Positions 18,000-25,110 are shown, numbered from the stretch's first letter. The stretch: DNA of 64,000 nt from an uncultured Carboxylicivirga sp. (GCA_947491945.1 CANLLN010000009.1:62001-126000), one strand, 5' to 3'. Notes: a model not told the origin generated them from the letters alone. Numbers and translations: made by a program.

Positions 18000-18983
18000 A
18001 TGGCAGGTTTAGCTCCCATATTTTTGATTGCGGCGGTCATCGTCGTTGTCTTTTTGTTTTTGTATTACGTGCCCATCTTATTGTGGTTCTCGGCCTTGGT
18101 TTCGGGGGTTCGTATTTCGTTGATTCAGCTTGTGCTGATGCGCATCCGTAAAGTGCCTCCCGGAGTAATTGTAAGGGCATTGATAGAGGCTTCTAAGGCT
18201 GGGTTAGATGAAGTAAAGCGCGATGAACTGGAGGCCCACTACCTGGCCGGCGGTCATGTAGAGAATGTGGTTCACGCCCTGGTGTCGGCAGCCAAAGCCA
18301 ATATTGACCTAAATTTTCAGATGGCCACTGCCATTGATTTAGCGGGTCGTGATGTATTTGAGGCCGTGCAGATGTCAGTAAATCCAAAGGTGATTGATAC
18401 TCCACCCGTAACGGCGGTTGCCAAAGATGGTATTCAGTTAATTGCCAAAGCAAGGGTTACCGTGCGTGCAAATATTAAACAACTGGTTGGTGGTGCCGGA
18501 GAAGAGACTGTACTAGCCAGGGTAGGTGAAGGAATAGTATCCTCAATAGGATCTTCCAGTTCACACAAGGCAGTGCTCGAAAATCCGGATTCTATTTCAA
18601 AGCTTGTGCTTGGTAAAGGATTGGATGCTGGTACAGCATTTGAGATACTATCTATTGACATAGCTGATATTGATATAGGTAAGAACATAGGAGCCGGTTT
18701 GCAGATTGATCAGGCAGATGCTGATAAAAATATTGCCCAGGCCAAGGCTGAAGAGCGTAGAGCCATGGCAGTGGCGCTGGAGCAAGAAATGAAAGCTAAA
18801 GCCCAGGAAGCACGTGCCAAGGTAATCGAGGCCGAGGCAGACGTACCCAAAGCCCTTGCTGAAGCATTTCGCAGTGGTAATTTAGGCGTTATGGACTATT
18901 TAAAGTATAAAAATATTGAAGCCGATACGGCCATGCGGGATTCAATTGCCAAGCCAGGCAGTAAGCCGCCAAAAAATGATTAA
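18000..18983 (+). CDS. floA: Flotillin-like protein FloA
   Basis: 327 residues. An N-terminal membrane hairpin (about 5-35) is followed by an SPFH/flotillin domain and a coiled, Ala/Glu-rich region (about 235-285, [18 protein letters not shown]) ending in a Pro-rich tail. FloA organises membrane microdomains and affects membrane fluidity. The gene pair nfeD-floA is widely conserved, which supports both calls. It closes the cluster before a strong terminator. Confidence 0.94.
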   Translation: MAGLAPIFLIAAVIVVVFLFLYYVPILLWFSALVSGVRISLIQLVLMRIRKVPPGVIVRALIEASKAGLDEVKRDELEAHYLAGGHVENVVHALVSAAKANIDLNFQMATAIDLAGRDVFEAVQMSVNPKVIDTPPVTAVAKDGIQLIAKARVTVRANIKQLVGGAGEETVLARVGEGIVSSIGSSSSHKAVLENPDSISKLVLGKGLDAGTAFEILSIDIADIDIGKNIGAGLQIDQADADKNIAQAKAEERRAMAVALEQEMKAKAQEARAKVIEAEADVPKALAEAFRSGNLGVMDYLKYKNIEADTAMRDSIAKPGSKPPKND

Positions 18984-18990
18984 TCTTTTT

Positions 18991-19017
18991 AAGCTACCTT
19001 CGGGTAGCTTTTTTTTT
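18991..19017 (+). terminator. floA terminator
   Basis: Perfect 8-bp stem AAGCTACC / GGTAGCTT around a TTCG tetraloop (18999-19002), followed by seven Ts. Confidence 0.95.
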
Positions 19018-19087
19018 GATCGATAATCATTTAGCCCTGCCTGGTGAAAAAAGCCGGAAAAATAGTGCTTCTTTTTTACGTTTTAAT

Positions 19088-19118
19088 TTTGGAGGTTTAA
19101 TTCTATTTGCTACTTTTG
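19088..19118 (+). promoter_or_regulatory. Promoter of the tRNA cluster
   Basis: TTTG (19088-19091), 19 bases, then TACTTTTG (19111-19118): a textbook Bacteroidota sigma-ABfr promoter. It would start transcription about 70 bases upstream of tRNA-Ser. Confidence 0.8.
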
Positions 19119-19194
19119 CAATCGCAATCGCAAAGGGGACGAGGGTTAGAGAAGATGAAGCGGTTGTCTCTCTTTAATGAAAGAGATTAAATCT

Positions 19195-19281
19195 GGAGAG
19201 ATGGGTGAGTGGCTGAAACCACCAGTTTGCTAAACTGGCGTACGGGTAACCGTACCGGGGGTTCGAATCCCCCTCCCTCCG
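19195..19281 (+). tRNA. tRNA-Ser (GCT)
   Basis: 87-nt class II tRNA with a long variable arm. The anticodon stem-loop is CCAGT-TTGCTAA-ACTGG with anticodon GCT (codon AGC/AGU); T-arm GGGGG-TTCGAAT-CCCCC. The acceptor stem pairs except for one A-C mismatch at position 5-68. No CCA is fully encoded. Confidence 0.93.
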
Positions 19282-19294
19282 CACAGTATTATTT

Positions 19295-19369
19295 CGGGGT
19301 GTAGCGCAGTCCGGTTAGCGCACCTGGTTTGGGACCAGGGGGTCCCAGGTTCGAATCCTGGTACCCCGA
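19295..19369 (+). tRNA. tRNA-Pro (TGG), copy 1
   Basis: 75-nt cloverleaf: acceptor CGGGGTG/TACCCCG, anticodon stem-loop CCTGG-TTTGGGA-CCAGG with anticodon TGG, T-arm CCAGG-TTCGAAT-CCTGG. Thirteen bases after tRNA-Ser, so cotranscribed with it. Identical to the copy at 19484. Confidence 0.96.
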
Positions 19370-19376
19370 CAAGAAT

Positions 19377-19406
19377 AAGAGCTAGGAAGATGTTTTTAGC
19401 TCTTTT
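19377..19406 (+). terminator. Terminator after tRNA-Pro copy 1
   Basis: Stem AAGAGCTA (19377-19384) / TAGCTCTT (19397-19404) followed by Ts. It separates the two tRNA-Pro copies, so the second needs read-through or its own promoter. Confidence 0.75.
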
Positions 19407-19483
19407 ATTTTGAATTTATTGAAGATAGGGGGTAGGTTATTTTAATTCCTACTAAAACTTATCACATGTTATTAATGTTGTTT

Positions 19484-19558
19484 CGGGGTGTAGCGCAGTC
19501 CGGTTAGCGCACCTGGTTTGGGACCAGGGGGTCCCAGGTTCGAATCCTGGTACCCCGA
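19484..19558 (+). tRNA. tRNA-Pro (TGG), copy 2
   Basis: Base-for-base identical to the copy at 19295-19369, including three bases before (TTT) and a few after (CA). It is the last chromosomal-type gene before the ICE integrase. A tRNA 3' end is a common integration target, but no duplicate of this tRNA's 3' end was seen at the right of the conjugation genes. Confidence 0.96.
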
Positions 19559-19582
19559 CAGAGTAATAATCAATTACAATCA

Positions 19583-19617
19583 AAAGCTCGTGAATCGTAC
19601 GGTTTACGGGCTTTTTT
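19583..19617 (+). terminator. Terminator after tRNA-Pro copy 2
   Basis: 12-bp stem with two G-U wobbles (AAAGCTCGTGAA / TTTACGGGCTTT), loop of 8 and a run of six Ts. Confidence 0.85.
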
Positions 19618-19672
19618 CGTTTTATTTATATTGTTTAGTATCAAATAAAACCATAATTCTCGGGACCTATTC

Positions 19673-19820
19673 GGTGACCTTTTTTTCTTCTTATATTTAT
19701 TTAGTCATTTTGTAACTGTCAGATCATCAGGATTTAATATGGTGTCGTTTGACGTATTTTAACATTTTTTAAGTGACCCATGTGGGTGACCTCACTTTCT
19801 ATTTAACCGGTTGGTCACCC
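19673..19820. repeat. Repeated GGTGACC-type sites before the integrase
   Basis: Four related heptamers: GGTGACC at 19673-19679, GTGACCC at 19773-19779, GGGTGACC at 19784-19791, and its inverted copy GGTCACCC at 19813-19820. The middle pair also lies inside a larger dyad (AGTGA ... TCACT). Spaced direct and inverted short sites beside a tyrosine recombinase gene resemble arm-type binding sites of integrase or excision factors; that role is inference. The rest of 19618-19964 is AT-rich leader without a gene. Confidence 0.6.
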
Positions 19821-19824
19821 AGAT

Positions 19825-19839
19825 TCTGTAAGTTACAGA
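19825..19839. promoter_or_regulatory. 15-bp palindrome upstream of integrase gene
   Basis: TCTGTAA-G-TTACAGA is a perfect palindrome with one central base, about 125 bases before the integrase start. It is a plausible operator or recombinase/Xis site. Confidence 0.5.
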
Positions 19840-19964
19840 TATATAGACTATAATAAAATGGCTAAAATATTATTAAAATGTTAAATGAGTTGTAAATATA
19901 TATTATGATGCAGATCTAAATGGGTTAATTGAATTCAAATTAAATCATTTAATAATACATTCGT

Positions 19965-21209
19965 ATGAGAGATAAAGGGAATACTTTAGGCGTTGGTTTT
20001 ATTGTTAAAAAGCATAAAGCAAAAAATGGAGAAGCTCCACTTTACTTAAGAATTACAGTGAATGGCAAACGAGCAGAGCTATCTATGAAGACAATGGTTG
20101 ATATTGAAAAGTGGGATGTTGGTAAAGGAATGTATGCAGGCTATTCTAATGACGTTAAACGATTAAATACCCAATTAGAACAAATTAGGGGACACGTTAC
20201 TGACTGTTATCACCAATTGGAAGCCAGGCGGGAGCTTATAACAATAGATGCGGTAAAAAATCTTTACCTGGGGGTTGAAAAGTCTGAATATACATTGATG
20301 AAGCTTTTTGACTATCACAATGAGGAGATGAAGGAAACGCTTCGTTGGGGAACTTTGAAAAACTATTATACCACACAGAAGTATTTCAAAAGGTATGTGG
20401 TTAAAAAACTTTTTGTTCGTGATATTCCACTTTCACAATTGAAGTACGGGTTTTTAACTGGCTTTGAAAAGTTTATGAAAGAATCCAATTCCATCAATCC
20501 TGATAAGCCATGTAACCACAACACGATTATGAAGCATATTGAACGCCTGAAGAAAGTCATTAACCTGGCGGTGCAAAATGAGTGGTTGGAAAAAGATCCT
20601 TTTTCACAATTTAAGCCTTCGTTCCTTAAAAAGGAAATAGCTTACCTAAATGAGTATGAACTTGAGCGTATTGAAAATAAGTTATTCAGCATCCCACGTT
20701 TGGCTTATGTTCGGGATTTATTTGTGTTTAGCTGTTATACTGGGTTATCGTATTCTGATGTGTATGCGCTAATCCAGGATAACATTCAGCTTGGTATTGA
20801 TGGCGAAAAGTGGATTGTAACGAATCGTATTAAAAACAATCAACAGGTAAGAGTGCCTTTACTGCCGAAAGCTGAATACATCATTGATAAGTATGAGGAA
20901 AATGAAAGAAATAAAGTTACCGGTAAGCTACTCCCTGTATTCAGCAATCAGCGGATGAACTCTTACTTAAAGGAGATTGCTGATTTATGTGAAATTGAGA
21001 AGCATCTGACTTTTCATGTAGCACGACATACTTTTGCGACGACTGTAACTTTAAACAATGGAGTGCCTATTGAAACAGTTTCAAAATTACTCGGGCATAG
21101 AAGTGTTTCAACAACACAAATATATGCCCGAGTCATTGATTCCAAACTTAGTCACGACATGAAGAAGTTGAGGGAAGTATTGCCAAAGAAGAAGTTAAGA
21201 AATGGATAA
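19965..21209 (+). CDS. int: Tyrosine recombinase/integrase of the IntDOT family
   Basis: 414-residue site-specific recombinase that integrates and excises the element. It has an N-terminal arm-binding domain (about 8-95), a SAM-like core-binding domain (about 108-215) and a catalytic domain. Catalytic residues seen: Lys290, His351, Arg354 (HVARHTF), His378 (LLGHRS) and Tyr387 (TTQIYARV). The first catalytic arginine is replaced by Ser262 in CYTGLSYSD, as is known for CTnDOT integrase, so the change is not a sign of decay. It converges with rteC, 16 bases apart. Confidence 0.95.
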   Translation: MRDKGNTLGVGFIVKKHKAKNGEAPLYLRITVNGKRAELSMKTMVDIEKWDVGKGMYAGYSNDVKRLNTQLEQIRGHVTDCYHQLEARRELITIDAVKNLYLGVEKSEYTLMKLFDYHNEEMKETLRWGTLKNYYTTQKYFKRYVVKKLFVRDIPLSQLKYGFLTGFEKFMKESNSINPDKPCNHNTIMKHIERLKKVINLAVQNEWLEKDPFSQFKPSFLKKEIAYLNEYELERIENKLFSIPRLAYVRDLFVFSCYTGLSYSDVYALIQDNIQLGIDGEKWIVTNRIKNNQQVRVPLLPKAEYIIDKYEENERNKVTGKLLPVFSNQRMNSYLKEIADLCEIEKHLTFHVARHTFATTVTLNNGVPIETVSKLLGHRSVSTTQIYARVIDSKLSHDMKKLREVLPKKKLRNG

Positions 21210-21225
21210 TTGCTGAATAAGTAGG

Positions 21226-22089
21226 TTAATTTATATCCTCTTCTATCTTAATGTTTAGTCGTTTTTTCAGCTTATCTAAATAAATAGTTTGGTTATCGCG
21301 GAGGCGGATATCCAGATAAATACGATAAAAGTCCAAGTCATCAATATTAAATAAGAGGCAAAAATATTTAGCCAACTCTTTAATTTCAACATTGCCATTA
21401 TTGATACTGCCAGAATAAGTAATTGCATAGATGATTTCTGTTATTGCAGCTTTCGAATCAGTCCAATGGAAAGGTGATTTTGTCAACCATTCTTCTAATG
21501 ATTTAAAGCGTTTCTTCTTGAGGGCCTTTAGTTTGAATAACTCACTTTCCAGAAAATGAATTATCTTTTCATGAGCTTTGAACTCTGCAAATAGATAATC
21601 TTTGCTGGTTGCAAAATCACTATCAACAATCGAATATGGGTGATAGCTGTATTCTTCGATTTTAAGATTGCAACGAACAAAATAGTATTCATCTATTCTT
21701 TGAGTACCTTCAGAATTATAGTAGGCGTAACATTTGTAGTTTTTTTTCAGAAAATGGTTGAATTTTTCCAGTTTCTTAGTCAGGAACTCTTCTTGCACAT
21801 AAATGGTACAGATAGGCCTGTGTTCATTGGTGTTTTTTAGGTAACAATAAAATAATAAATCACCAAGAACTGTAGGCTTGATATACTTAAAGAAATAGAT
21901 TTCATCTTCTTCAGATTTGATACATCCATCCATAACCTTTTGTCGAAGTCTTTGCAAGTAGGTTTTACAGATACGTATGCCATTATCAACAAGTGTTTTT
22001 AAATCATCTTTCTCAATGTTTAAGTTACTGATTTCTTTTGAGTACTCATCCAGAATAGCTTTACAGTCTTCGTTTAACTGATTTTTCAT
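21226..22089 (-). CDS. rteC: RteC-family regulator of ICE excision/transfer
   Basis: 287 residues, cytoplasmic. The C-terminal third carries the RteC pattern: FHWTDSKAAITEIIYAI, the SINNGNVEIKELAKYF segment and the ending DNQTIYLDKLKKRLN. In CTnDOT, RteC is a winged-helix-type protein that activates the excision operon after induction through RteA/RteB. No rteA or rteB is seen here, so its own control must differ or be supplied from elsewhere. It is read away from the helicase-loader module, with a 289-base shared regulatory region. Confidence 0.85.
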   Translation of the reverse strand: MKNQLNEDCKAILDEYSKEISNLNIEKDDLKTLVDNGIRICKTYLQRLRQKVMDGCIKSEEDEIYFFKYIKPTVLGDLLFYCYLKNTNEHRPICTIYVQEEFLTKKLEKFNHFLKKNYKCYAYYNSEGTQRIDEYYFVRCNLKIEEYSYHPYSIVDSDFATSKDYLFAEFKAHEKIIHFLESELFKLKALKKKRFKSLEEWLTKSPFHWTDSKAAITEIIYAITYSGSINNGNVEIKELAKYFCLLFNIDDLDFYRIYLDIRLRDNQTIYLDKLKKRLNIKIEEDIN

Positions 22090-22173
22090 AAGGTTTGGTT
22101 TAAATATTTGGTACTGTTATCAAGCCGTAAAAATAAGTGACTAAGAATAGGTAGAGTTGAACAAATGTTGCGT

Positions 22174-22227
22174 TTGGATGAATGGATAAATAATTCAGAT
22201 TAAAATGGAACAAAAATTGGATGAATG
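22174..22227. repeat. Direct repeat in rteC upstream region
   Basis: TTGGATGAATG occurs at 22174-22184 and again at 22217-22227, 43 bases apart, in the divergent region between rteC and the HTH gene. It may be a regulator-binding pair. Confidence 0.5.
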
Positions 22228-22228
22228 A

Positions 22229-22248
22229 TACTTATCTACTGATAAGTA
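22229..22248. promoter_or_regulatory. Palindromic operator candidate, rteC/HTH intergenic
   Basis: TACTTATC-TACT-GATAAGTA: perfect 8-bp arms, 4-base spacer, directly after the second direct repeat. It fits a dimeric DNA-binding protein site. Confidence 0.5.
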
Positions 22249-22294
22249 GTGCGCAAGCAATTGAACTATTGTATCATTTTGAATAAAAATTTTA

Positions 22295-22347
22295 TCCCAA
22301 GTTGGGAACAGGTTGGTAATTTTATTCAAAACTCCTTCTGAACTTAG
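22295..22347 (+). promoter_or_regulatory. Operator-promoter block, copy 1 (upstream of HTH/helicase-loader genes)
   Basis: A 13-bp palindrome TCCCAA-G-TTGGGA (22295-22307) is followed by GGTTG, the shared ATTTTATTCAAA and GAACTTAG (22340-22347). The same order and spacing recur at 25140-25192, with GAACTT(A/T)G exactly 39 bases from the palindrome centre in both. A common repressor or activator site over a shared promoter is the simplest reading. Confidence 0.65.
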
Positions 22348-22378
22348 CTGCATTCATTTTCAACCAAATTAAATTGCT

Positions 22379-22714
22379 ATGACACTAAAATCAGAACAAG
22401 AAATGAGTTATGAACATGCGCGGATGTATCGTAATCAGATTGTGACCATCGGTGACCTGAAAGATTTCAAAGAAGATTTATTGCAACAACTGAGCAAGGT
22501 GGTGGCCGAAAATCTAAAACCCACTAAAAAATGGATGAAAAGTGCCGAAGTCAGGAAGCTATTGAGTGTTTCACCAGGCACGCTTCAAGGTATGCGTGAT
22601 AGGGGTGAGCTATCCTATACCAAGGTAGGTGGTATTATCTTTTATGAGGTCAAAGACATCCAAAAAATGATTAGCAAAAACAAAGTATCTGCCATCACAC
22701 GCTTTGCCCAATGA
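22379..22714 (+). CDS. Small helix-turn-helix protein (excisionase/MerR-like fold)
   Basis: 111 residues. The C-terminal half (about 54-102) is a winged HTH of the excisionase/HTH_17 type: WMKSAEVRKLLSVSPGTLQ, then MRDRGELSYTKVGGIIFYEV. The N-terminal half is helical. Such proteins are regulators or recombination directionality factors in Bacteroidota ICEs. Its stop overlaps the start of the next gene by four bases, so the two are translationally coupled. It lies behind operator-promoter copy 1 and could be the protein that binds it. Confidence 0.8.
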   Translation: MTLKSEQEMSYEHARMYRNQIVTIGDLKDFKEDLLQQLSKVVAENLKPTKKWMKSAEVRKLLSVSPGTLQGMRDRGELSYTKVGGIIFYEVKDIQKMISKNKVSAITRFAQ

Positions 22715-23550
22715 ACTACATCCGGCACCTGAACCATGTATTGGAAAGCTTTATAGAGGATGAGCGCATTATACCCCGTCATGTCAGGATGTATATGGCG
22801 CTGTTTTTCCTGTGGAATAAACTGAAGTTCCCGGAAATCATTCATATTGTGCGGAGTGAATTGATGCTCTTATCCAAACTTGGCTCCATGAAATTCTACC
22901 ATTTAACCTTGCGGGAACTGCATGAATGGGGCTATATCGATTACCGGCCATCCAAGAGTTGTTACAGATGTTCAGGTGTTAAAATGCACACATGTTTCAA
23001 TAGTGATACAAGTAGTGATACAAGTACTGACACATCCGGTGAAACAACAACTGCATGTTCCACTGCTACAAGCACTGAAACAAGCAGTGCACCATCTAGT
23101 GCTACGAGCAGTAGTACAAGCAGTGGAACAACTAGTGAAGCCATTAATATAAACAGTAATAAAACAATTATAAACCATACAAACAGTAAAGAAACAATAG
23201 AAAACAAGAGTGAGCACGCACGCGATGCTCACCCCACCCACATTCAAAATGAAGAGAGCTCTTTGGATAAAAAAGACGAAGCTAGGCCCAAGGGTTTTCA
23301 AAAGCCCACATTGCACGAGTTACAAGATTATTTTGAAGACAGGGAAGCCCCGACTGCAGAAGCTCAGCGCTTTTTGAACCATTTTGAATCCAACGGCTGG
23401 AAAGTCGGCGGTAAGAGCCCCATGAAAGACTGGAAAGCAGCAGTGCGTAACTGGATACTCAACATGCAAAAATATCAGAGAGGAAAAGCAGAACACGAGC
23501 AAAACCCCTTATCGACCTTAAATGACAAAGACTATGGCGAGCCCCTCTAA
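22711..23550 (+). CDS. Replication protein: winged helix, Ser/Thr repeat linker, DnaD-like C-terminus
   Basis: 279 residues in three parts. About 1-80 look like a winged-helix replication initiator domain. Residues 98-141 are eleven tetrapeptides of S-x-T-S type. About 195-255 match the C-terminal tail of DnaD/phage replisome organisers (RFLNHFESNGWKVGGK, MKDWKAAVRNW), which contacts a helicase loader or single-stranded DNA. The next gene, overlapping by up to 29 bases, is a DnaC-like ATPase, the expected partner. Together they suggest that the ICE loads its own replicative helicase. Family membership is by motif only. Confidence 0.65.
   Translation: MNYIRHLNHVLESFIEDERIIPRHVRMYMALFFLWNKLKFPEIIHIVRSELMLLSKLGSMKFYHLTLRELHEWGYIDYRPSKSCYRCSGVKMHTCFNSDTSSDTSTDTSGETTTACSTATSTETSSAPSSATSSSTSSGTTSEAININSNKTIINHTNSKETIENKSEHARDAHPTHIQNEESSLDKKDEARPKGFQKPTLHELQDYFEDREAPTAEAQRFLNHFESNGWKVGGKSPMKDWKAAVRNWILNMQKYQRGKAEHEQNPLSTLNDKDYGEPL
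23002..23133 (+). repeat. 12-bp minisatellite coding for S-x-T-S repeats
   Basis: Eleven imperfect 12-base units of the form AGTGNTACAAGC in frame with the replication protein, coding for SDTS, SDTS, TDTS, GETT, TACS, TATS, TETS, SAPS, SATS, SSTS and SGTT. Unit number may vary between strains by slippage without shifting the frame. Confidence 0.85.
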
Positions 23551-24199
23551 TAGCATTCGATGGCAAAAAGATGGCTGGATACACTACAGCTTTAATGCCT
23601 CACTGGCCTGGATAGAAGCCGCTGGCAAGAAACGTTATGGCGAGCATTTTAAGTTGCAGAAAAAAGACCATGCCATCATTTACAAGCTACTGGTCTATGC
23701 CATTGGCGACAAGGAAAACATGCAAAAGCAAGGCTTGCATCCTGATAAGGGAATCTTGGTGTCAGGGCCTGTGGGCTGCGGAAAAACAAGTTTGATGCAC
23801 TTAGTGAATTACTTTTTCCCGCTTGAGAAACGCTTTACCATCCTATCAGCGCGGCAGCTGACCTTTAGCTTTGTGCGTCAAGGTTACCAGGTCTTGCACA
23901 AATACAGCAGTGGTTCCTACCAGTTTCGATGCAGTGGCTACCATCCCAAAACCTACTGCTTTGATGATATCGGCATCGAACGTCCGGTGCACTACTTTGG
24001 CAATGAATGCAATGTAATGGCTGAAATACTATTGAGTCGTTACGACCATTTTATCCATAAAAAGATGATGACTCACCTGACCACCAATCTCTCGGCCTCT
24101 GAGTTGGAAGGTTTATACGGCAACCGCCTAAGAAGCCGCATGCGTGAGATGTTTAACCTGGTGAGTTTCGACCGTGCATCGGGTGATAAACGGCAGTAG
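23522..24199 (+). CDS. DnaC/IstB-like AAA+ ATPase, probable helicase loader
   Basis: 225 residues. Walker A is GPVGCGKT (82-89), Walker B CFDDIG (146-151), a sensor-1 segment THLTTNLS, and an arginine-finger region YGNRLRSRMREMFN near the end. This is the DnaC/IstB-type loader layout. Two starts are possible, 23522 and 23534; both overlap the preceding gene, so coupling is likely. With the DnaD-like protein it forms a replication module of the element. Confidence 0.82.
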   Translation: MTKTMASPSNSIRWQKDGWIHYSFNASLAWIEAAGKKRYGEHFKLQKKDHAIIYKLLVYAIGDKENMQKQGLHPDKGILVSGPVGCGKTSLMHLVNYFFPLEKRFTILSARQLTFSFVRQGYQVLHKYSSGSYQFRCSGYHPKTYCFDDIGIERPVHYFGNECNVMAEILLSRYDHFIHKKMMTHLTTNLSASELEGLYGNRLRSRMREMFNLVSFDRASGDKRQ

Positions 24200-24231
24200 A
24201 AAAACTCAATAATACTTACTATTTTTGCCCC

Positions 24232-24540
24232 ATGAATGAAGCGAGCGATGATATTAGTGGGATAGTCAAACAGCATATACAGGCCATAGACCTGAAGGCT
24301 GAGGTCATCCTTTTATTTCCTCAGGGCAAGAGTCACAAAGAAGAGATACAAATTTATGTACTGACACCTCAAAAGGTGGATTTTGAAACCGAGCAAAAGT
24401 ATCTTAAAGCCTGCTATCAGGTAGAGTTAGCCTCAAAACTGAACCTATCCATTTACATCTACTTCAAAGAAAAGTGGCACCAACAACTATCGGGAACACC
24501 CATTTACCGAAAGGTCAGTAGTGAGGGCATCCTTTTATAA
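24232..24540 (+). CDS. Degenerate nucleotidyltransferase-like small protein
   Basis: 102 residues. The order of segments follows small MNT-type nucleotidyltransferase proteins of Bacteroidota: an AEVILLF strand, an IQIYVL strand where D-x-D is expected, a KWHQQLSGTPIYRKV segment and an SEGILL end. The catalytic Gly-Ser pair after the first strand and the two metal-binding aspartates are missing (PQGKS and IQI instead). It is probably not an active transferase. Role in the ICE unknown. Confidence 0.5.
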   Translation: MNEASDDISGIVKQHIQAIDLKAEVILLFPQGKSHKEEIQIYVLTPQKVDFETEQKYLKACYQVELASKLNLSIYIYFKEKWHQQLSGTPIYRKVSSEGILL

Positions 24541-24679
24541 GGGCACTTCCCCGGGCCCATTGGGAAAGACAGAATGAAAGTAGGTAAGTAAATAGTGAGA
24601 GCCTTTTAGCCACCATTCCCCAAAGCGCCCTGACGCAAAGGCCTCCCCATTATAGGCCTAATCGTTTCATCGGCTCGCT

Positions 24680-24755
24680 TAGCCTGCCTTAAACCCGCAA
24701 TATTTATTATAAACTTGATTACGCATTGCGGGTTTAACCCATCCTAACCAGGCTA
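24680..24755. repeat. Nested inverted repeat
   Basis: Outer arms TAGCCTG (24680-24686) and CAGGCTA (24749-24755); inner perfect 13-bp arms TTAAACCCGCAAT (24689-24701) and ATTGCGGGTTTAA (24725-24737), loop of 23 bases. The inner stem is strong enough to fold in RNA or single-stranded DNA. Confidence 0.8.
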
Positions 24756-24824
24756 TGCTCGCCTTTTCAACAACCAGGCCTGTTTCGTAAGCTATTTATC
24801 AGTGATGCCCTTTTTTAAGCCATT

Positions 24825-25110
24825 GCATTAGATATCGCGCCCGCAAAGGTGTGACGGGAGGTGTGATGTGCAAAAGCGATTTTTATGCAGAAAAATTGAT
24901 GCGCATGCTTTGTATCAAGCGGGTGAAACACAGGTGTATTTCCATAGGTTTTCAAGTCAAATATCAATGGTTTTCTTTAATTGCAGAAATACACCTAAGT
25001 TTCCCACCTCAAGCGGTTATGCCCATCAATTTTTGCTTTCTGCAAAGAATTTCCTTTTGCAAATGACACCAATCCCTATTCATAAAGTGGCTTACGCGAT
25101 ATCAAAATGC
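24825..25110. repeat. 286-bp imperfect inverted repeat
   Basis: The left arm 24825-24942 reappears, reversed and diverged, as 24986-25110, around a 43-base centre. Perfectly paired blocks from outside in: GATATCGCG/CGCGATATC, GGTGT/ACACC, TGCAAAAG/CTTTTGCA, AAAATTGATG/CATCAATTTT, AGGTGTATTTC/GAAATACACCT. No transposase or terminal duplication is visible. Confidence 0.8.

Noticed and set aside
22962-23316. Minus-strand open frames opposite the Ser/Thr repeat, and a possible CRISPR-like array at 23002-23133
   Set aside because: The open frames are by-products of the 12-base coding repeat. Units are only 12 bases, contiguous, without spacers and in frame, so this is not CRISPR.
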